In this document: positions 57,963 through 64,000 of the stretch, one piece after another
Layout of the letters: every line of letters begins with the position of its first letter
Numbering within the stretch: position 1 is the first letter of the stretch
Assembly: GCA_037367405.1 (NCBI GenBank)
Contig: JAZKJV010005550.1
Span: forward strand, 620,001 to 684,000
Direction of reading: 5' to 3'
DNA from: Ottelia alismoides
Taxonomy: Eukaryota > Streptophyta > Magnoliopsida > Alismatales > Hydrocharitaceae
Length of the DNA: 64,000 nt
Position numbers and translations under genes: made by a program
Notes under the pieces: model-generated
What the model was told of the DNA's origin: nothing
Database searches by the model: none
What the model saw: only the letters and a program-made list of their open reading frames with translations

Positions 57963-59815
57963 AGCAGCTTGTTCAAGTGGAGCTAATTCTATTCACACGA
58001 AGCACATATTCAGATGAAAGACCAGTCTGCCCTGTGTGAAGCCTTGATCCAAGTGGTCATCCTCTTCTGTGCAACTAGAAGATTCATCCACTCACTTGCA
58101 CATCCATCTAGGATCCATTCAGTCTCCCACCTGTGATTACTCTTCCATACTCGGACTATCCTGAGCCTAAGTATAAGGGGATTGAGATCATTGTGTATAT
58201 CTCACTTCTATTCTTTCATTGAACCTTACCCTCTACCACCCAGTTCTTGCTCTTATGTTATACTTAAGCCCAAAAAAAGCCCAAGTATAAGGGGGCAAGC
58301 CGACTTCTCATTTTTGTATCACTCAACTATGCTTAGTACGAGCTATGTCTTCATTCCACTTTGTGCCATGGGGACATAACACAAACTACGTATAGGGTGT
58401 GTGTATATATGCTATATAATTTACCCATAGCTCGTACTTTAATCGTTTTTAAATTGAAAACTGTGTATGGGTAAGTTAGGTTGTATAATACGTATACTTT
58501 ACAAAAGTTTTTGTATATAATACTTGTTTTGATTTTTTTGTAAAAATTAGGGGGTATAAAAATTTTTTAGAAAATTAACAAACTCTTTTTCTTCTAAAAA
58601 AACTAACTAAATGTTTTATCCCTGACACCTTCACATCACATAAGACTTGTATCTTCTAGACTACTTTGTTTCGAGTAACACTTGAGTCTAAGTCTCACTA
58701 CTCTTGTTTATTAGGTTTTCAATAATTATTTAACATCCCTTGTTAGAAGATGTGCATGATATATTGCATATAAAATCTCAAGAGCTGAAAGGAATTTGAC
58801 CAGCACCGCACTTGCATGATGACATACTCTTTGTGATGAATCAACGTTTTGCCTGAGGAAGTAGGATGAGAGTTTTTAGTTCAGGCTTGATTCTTGAGAA
58901 CGGGGTATGATTGAGGATCACTTTATGAAACCTTATTGTCAACACGTAAGCCAGTATGGGGACAAGATTCCCGTACTATATTTACTTAACCTAGGTGTCA
59001 ACGTGTGTTAAAACTATAAAACTGTGGACCATTATGTGCCATCTTGGTCAAAGCAGTGGAGATAGACATACCATTAAAAATCAAATAAAATAGCTCAAAG
59101 TTTCAAAGATAAATATCCAAAAAAAATAGTTGAATAAGTGTCATGTGCTCCCAACCTTTTTAAGTGTTTGGACCAAAGCTGTTGGGCCATATGAGTCGGG
59201 AGAACACGAAAAAAGAGCCATGCATTGTAAATGCTACAAGCCTAGGTGTAGAAGGTACCTTAGGTATCAGAAAAGGCACACCCTGGTGCATATCAGAAAA
59301 ACGAGCGTAGATGACTCAAAAATCTCTTGATGGACATGATGATCCAAAACCAAAAATATAAGTACGTGTAATAAGGTACCCGAGAGAACCTTGTCCGATG
59401 AGAGGAGAAAATAAATGACACAATCCTACTTCCTTCGTACATGGCCTTTCCACTCTTACACTTTAAAGTCTAACAACTAAAGAGACGATGGATTGAAGTG
59501 AGACTCGGTTATTGGACCAAAGTTGGGGATTGGGTCCTTAGGAGAGACGCTTAGACTAGGGCTTTAGGCAAAACAAAGAATCTACGAAGGAGGATGAAAT
59601 CAACACATTAAAGTCATACAGCTACAAATATATGTATCAAATGAAGAGCCTGATAATTATAGAAGGTTTGTTCCTTTTGAATGATACTTGGTTAGACTTC
59701 GAGCTAATGAGTCACCTGAAACTCGTGGCATGATTTTCAAGCCTTGTATTCTCGCATGCACAATCATGGATTCAACCTTCTAAACCATTAATTGCTCGGG
59801 GGCAAGCAAAGGTCT
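57963..59815 (+). other. 3' UTR of remnant G
   Basis: Lies between the pol scrap and the PPT. It contains the hairpin array (58146-58437); the rest (58440-59815) is only patchily similar to the other UTRs, and I see no gene in it. Confidence 0.6.
58146..58437 (+). repeat. PPT-like hairpin array and long-range stem of remnant G
   Basis: Hairpin copies at 58146-58180 (CATACTCGGACT...AGCCTAAGTATAAGGGG) and 58258-58295 (TTATACTTAAGCCC...GCCCAAGTATAAGGGGG), plus a decayed ACGTATAGGG near 58387. The latter is enclosed by perfect 12-bp arms GTACGAGCTATG (58336-58347) and CATAGCTCGTAC (58426-58437). Confidence 0.85.
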
Positions 59816-59827
59816 AAGTATAGGGGA
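59816..59827 (+). promoter_or_regulatory. Polypurine tract before LTR G/H
   Basis: AAGTATAGGGGA followed immediately by the LTR start TGATGAATCC. Confidence 0.75.
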
Positions 59828-62286
59828 TGATGAATCCATGATTCAGCTACTTTATATGAAGACCTTAGCAAATTCCCATAATAATCCACAAATTAAACCA
59901 TCTAATTTAGATTAATTAACTCTTTTAATAGTGTTAGAAATTAGGGCTAAAATATGTGTATAATTCCTAATTATGTCTAACCGTGAGCTTATTATCTTAT
60001 GTACAAATAGTGAGTATTTTATCTTATTTCTTCTTATATTATCTTTTTAAAGTTTTGCACTAACTAAGCAAAAAGAAACAACACACAAAGAAAAAATAAA
60101 ATCTTGAGAAAATAGAAGCTTGTGAACATGTATGTAATGAATATAGTCTATTGTATTTCTCTTTATTTTACATTTTTACCGTATAAAAATCCATAAAATC
60201 ATATTAATATTGTATATATTGTATATAAATAGAGTTTCTAATTAAAAATAATTAAAAATAAAAAATATATAAAACATAAAATATGGTAATTAAATTATCA
60301 ATTATTTCATGTACAAAAAGAGTATTCTGTACATATGACTTCTTTGATTTTGGGTAATTCATGAAAGTTGTGGATCTAATCAAGGTCAATAGCTTTTATG
60401 ATGGTGACTTTTCATTTGAGTTGTATTTCTATTTTATTTTCAATTGTTTGATTTTTCCTATTAGGATCTATTCTATTATGCCGCATGGTTGCACCAGAAG
60501 CAGCCACGGGGCCGGACCCCTTTGTATCGACCTGCCTCACCCTCATCTGTCTCACTTTTAATTAGACGGTCCCCTCTTGTCCATGTGCACCCAATCAGGA
60601 GTCGTTGGATCCCTAGTCCAGCAGTCCAACCGTCGTCTCCTACCTCGAATCTGCCTCTCCTCTGTTGTTACACATCGCACCGCCGTGACTTATCCCATTT
60701 ACGTCGATCGTTTCTCTACACCTCTCCACACCCTATCACTCCCAAATGAAGCCCGATGAATATGTGATTTATCATGTTTTTATACTTTTTATTGAGAATC
60801 ATGCATAATTCCTTGCATCTTTCTTGATTTATTGCATAATTTTTATTTCATGACTTTCATGCATATTGCATTCAAATCATTTAAAAAAATTGCATAACAT
60901 TTCTCACATACCAAATTAAAGGAAAAAAGAGTCTTGTATTAATTATTTTTTGTCAATAAATATGGGCTCCATACCCATATAAAGTCTCTAACATTTTTAT
61001 TTTTCAAGTGTGTCTTAAGAGAGGTCAAAGGGGGTCCAATCCCCTCCCTCTTCATTTGTAAAAAAAAGGAAAATTTTCACTACATGACAAAATAGTTTAT
61101 GTCAGCATGACGTCAATATTTGAAAATTTTTAAAAATCAAAACATGGGTGATGATGTCAATGATGAAGTCAGTCCCATCATCTTCAACCTCTTACCGCTC
61201 GTGCCCCTCCGCCTCCGTCCCCCATGTGCAACCGTCGTGCGCCTCCTCTCCTCCCCGCCCCATCGCAATCGTCATGGCAGTTGGCCTCCTAACGCCAACC
61301 GTCATTGCCCTCTCTAAGAGGGAGAGGGGAGGTACGGATGTGGAGGACGACCCATCAGAGACCACCATCGGGGGGAAGCGCCCATCGTCGACCCATCCTC
61401 CTCGCCCTCCATCGCCACCCAACTCCGTTGCCATCGCTTCCTCCGCCCGCCACCATCTGCTCATTGTGCCTCCTATGCAGGTCGTTGCACCTCGCACATC
61501 TCCTCTACCACCACCCACACCGATTGTGCCTCTACGCCGCCTATTCACTCCGTCGTTGCCGCACATTTTCAGGAAGAAGAAGATGAGGCCCATGTCACAA
61601 TTTTTTGTTTAAGTTTTTTTATAAATTTTGGACTCAGATGCAATTTTGTTAAATCTTTAAGTAAACTCTGCATTTTTTCCATTTTCTTATTTTTATATTC
61701 TATGAAATTTGCTTGTTTTGTTCAAGCTTCTTTTTAATTATATTTTAGTCTCTAGAGGACTTTTCTACAGTTGTAAGAAGTTTATCTATTTCTTATGCAA
61801 TTCGCCTATTAAACATTTTTTATTTGGAAAATTTTCATTTCTGTCCAACTACTTCTCAGTAGCTACAATTTTGTCCTTATTTTTAATTTTATTTACATTC
61901 ATTCCCTTAAGTTTAGGAAAAATTACATAATCACTGTTGCATCTTTGATAAATCATAAAAAATAGTCAGAAACTCCAGAAAAGTCATTAAAAAATCCTAC
62001 GGGATCTTGTGAGCATTTGCAGTTTACTGGTGTCAATTTCACCTTGAGTTTTATAAAATCAAAAAACAGTAAGAGAACTCATCTTGGATTTTTGTCAATT
62101 TCAAAGCAAATCCCTTTCCAAAACTTGTGCTATTTTCGTCTTGCCCATATGTTCGACCCTTGAAACTGCCGCTATACTCCCTAGGGGTTATTTTCGGTTG
62201 CTCGTTGTTCTTTTCTCTGAAAATGTCAAGAATCATGTCTGTAAACAACGACATCTAAAATTCACATCTTAGCACACTAAATCTCA
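59828..62286 (+). repeat. LTR shared by remnant G and element H (about 2.46 kb)
   Basis: Starts TGATGAATCCATGATTCA (6-bp inverted repeat TGAATC/GATTCA) after a PPT. It has a TATA box at 60978, a GC-rich stretch 61190-61590, a U5 segment with GTTCGACCC near 62150, and ends near ATCTCA about 11 bases before a primer site. The PPT on its left makes it a 3' LTR of G and the primer site on its right makes it a 5' LTR of H. GC-rich ORFs near 61150-61610 on both strands are not credible genes. Confidence 0.65.
60978..60984 (+). promoter_or_regulatory. TATA box in LTR G/H
   Basis: TATAAAG in CCCATATAAAGTCTC; it would drive transcription toward the H gag. Confidence 0.55.
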
Positions 62287-62297
62287 TGTTGTAATTT

Positions 62298-62315
62298 TGG
62301 CACCAATACTGGGGA
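62298..62315 (+). promoter_or_regulatory. Primer binding site of element H
   Basis: TGGCACCAATACTGGGGA; five differences from TGGCGCCGTTGCCGGGGA, four of them transitions. Position fits the LTR end and downstream gag. Confidence 0.6.
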
Positions 62316-63129
62316 TAGGCAACATGACACAATTTATTTCGTTTCACTTAATAGTTTTTCCTTTTTTATTCACTCTTTCAATTTCAGGTACACTCAATAG
62401 TAAAAAATTCATCTCAAGTGTTTCTCTCTCTTCGGATCCTAATTCGAGCACAACTGAGTTCCCAAATATTTTTATGGATCTAACCATTTTCCATTCTGTG
62501 AGTCCATTCTAATCGTAGGCGTATATGTTGTTTGCATTTTGTTTGCTAAGGAAGAAATTTCTGAAATTGGTTAAAATCCAGTTCTCTAGTTGCATTCATC
62601 CGTGTTGTTTCTCTCCCTCTGATAACAAGAAAATCAAATACCACAAATCATACTTGATCACATAAACATTAAGCTTCTAGAAAGTCGTCGGGTGGCTCGG
62701 ATATTAAGCGTTCTGAAGGGATTGACGTGCTGCACTCTGTACACAATTTCACTTGCACAAACAACCAAACCCAGGTCAGAGCCAACAATCCTATGCAGAT
62801 TTCTTGAATAATGAATTAAAAAATATTTAGCCACTTCTCAGTGAGGGAAACCTTAGTGGAATTGGTGCTTAAAGGATATCGTATTTAGCACCGTCATCAA
62901 GGAATACGTTTGGTGGTTTAACTATCCGTATACTTTCACCCATACAGGATGAAAGTGGATGCAACTAAATATACAAATTCAGGACGATCCTTAAATCTAC
63001 AAATAGATTTTAGGTAAATCTTTTTGTGTGCTTGATTTTTTGTGAACAATAAATTAAAAATCTAAAAAGATTATCGTTGCAGCGATCGCGTGTGCGTTGG
63101 TGAAAATATATCTTGGGTTTTGATTATGC
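62316..63129 (+). other. 5' leader of element H
   Basis: About 0.8 kb without coding sequence, between primer site and gag ATG. Shorter than the B leader (1.9 kb). No regulatory element recognised. Confidence 0.55.
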
Positions 63130-64000
63130 ATGTTTGGTGGAAAATCATTAAAGAACCTGATTAAAAATCCACAGAAGTATGATCCCTTCTATCATCCTCA
63201 AAGTTCTCGAACTCAATCATCTTCTCTTGATATCAAATCCGAAATCAAGACTAAGACCAAACCACAAATCATGGGAGAAAATCCTGACATGGCTGAGCAA
63301 GTCAGGGTAATGGGTGGAACTCTAGTCTGGTTTGAAGCTCTTTTTCAATGAATGAATCATATTGTCATCCCAATTCGTGACCGTTACAACCATGCAACTG
63401 AAAATCCTCTTCCATGGGTCCAGATCCCATCACATGTTGGAAATTTCCAAATCAAACATGGCAGCATCTCTCTACTGTCAAAATTCCATGGATTAGAAGC
63501 CAAGGACCTATTCCAACACGTGCAAGACTTTCTTTGTGTGGTAATGTTAACATTGCGGGGATAAAACAAGAATATATATATCTATATGAAGGCATTTCCT
63601 TTTTCACTTAAGATAAAGCGAGCCAATCGCTTCGAAAATATGGAACACCCATCACCACATGGAATGACCTTAGAGAAGCCTTTCTGAAGAAATACTTCCC
63701 AATCGGTCGAATGAATTCCATGAGGCATAAAATCTCCTACTTCTCCAAAAAACGCAATGAACCAATACATGATGCTTGGGAGAGATTTAAAGAGTTACAA
63801 CAAAAATGCCCTCACCAAGGAATTGATAAATGGAAACTTGTCCAATTTTTTTACGAGAGAATGAATGAACCATTTAAGAGGATTGTAGATGGTTCATGTG
63901 GAGGAAGTTATATCAACGAGGATGATGATTATGTTTGGACATTGTTTGAGGATATGGGTGAAAATTCAGTGAACAGCTTCTCTATTGATTAGTACACTCG
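63130..64000 (+). pseudogene. Gag of element H, cut by the window edge
   Basis: ATG 63130 opens MFGGKSLKNLIKNPQKYDPF, with GENPDMAEQVRVMG, an in-frame TGA at 63349-63351, and SKFHGLEAKDLFQHVQDF. A frame change near 63530 and a TAA at 63609 follow. The Retrotrans_gag core then runs to the edge: LREAFLKKYFPIGRMNSM, PIHDAWERFKELQQKCPHQG, VQFFYERMNE and CGGSYINEDDDYVW. Clearly homologous to the gag core of A and B but diverged. The ATG choice rests on its position after the leader. Particle-forming role by family. Confidence 0.85.

Noticed and set aside
61148..61612. 154-aa plus and 133-aa minus ORFs
   Set aside because: Overlapping open frames on both strands in the GC-rich part of LTR G/H, downstream of its TATA box; composition artefact.

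Overview
The window is nuclear DNA of a flowering plant from a repeat-rich, gene-poor region. I find no host protein gene, tRNA, rRNA or CRISPR array. Essentially all of it is Ty3/Gypsy LTR retrotransposon of the Athila type. The evidence is the order gag - aspartic protease - reverse transcriptase (RT) - RNase H (RH) - integrase (IN), primer sites of the TGGCGCCGTTGCC type, no chromodomain, and very long LTRs (about 2.5-4.1 kb). Species cannot be named from this sequence, and I cannot say monocot or eudicot.

Layout, left to right. (1) 1-6074, minus strand: element C, cut by the window edge, with protease, a short gag-like ORF, leader, primer site and 5' LTR. (2) 6075-9292: part of the LTR of a plus-strand element E, into which C appears to have inserted. 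(3) 9293-44061: element B, plus strand. Its 5' LTR is interrupted by E. Its leader is interrupted at 12416 by the complete minus-strand element A (12417-30226, 5-bp target duplication GTATT). B then continues with gag-pol, a 2.9-kb 3' UTR, a polypurine tract (PPT) and a full 4.1-kb 3' LTR. (4) 44062-45096: LTR fragment J. (5) 45097-56646: element F, plus strand, lacking everything before RT. Its 3' UTR carries a foreign LTR-like insertion I (about 49677-52272). (6) 56647-62286: remnant G (integrase, a rearranged LTR/leader piece K, the pol end, 3' UTR, PPT and LTR). (7) 62298-64000: primer site, leader and gag of element H, which shares G's LTR.

How the parts work together: in an active element the LTR promoter drives one genomic RNA, gag forms the particle, and protease, RT/RH and IN process, copy and insert it. 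Every copy here is broken. A has nine in-frame stops in pol but no indel there. B has frameshifts plus Asp-to-Asn changes at the protease and integrase active sites. F and G are truncated.

The most unusual signal is in the 3' UTRs between pol and the 3' LTR. In A, B, F and G there are three similar hairpins (two clear ones in G). In each, the 3' arm plus a G-run copies the genuine polypurine tract (AAGTATAGGGGG). These are followed by a fourth PPT-like copy enclosed by a long-range stem with a covarying base pair. A second recurrent structure is a small inverted repeat at the very start of the LTRs.
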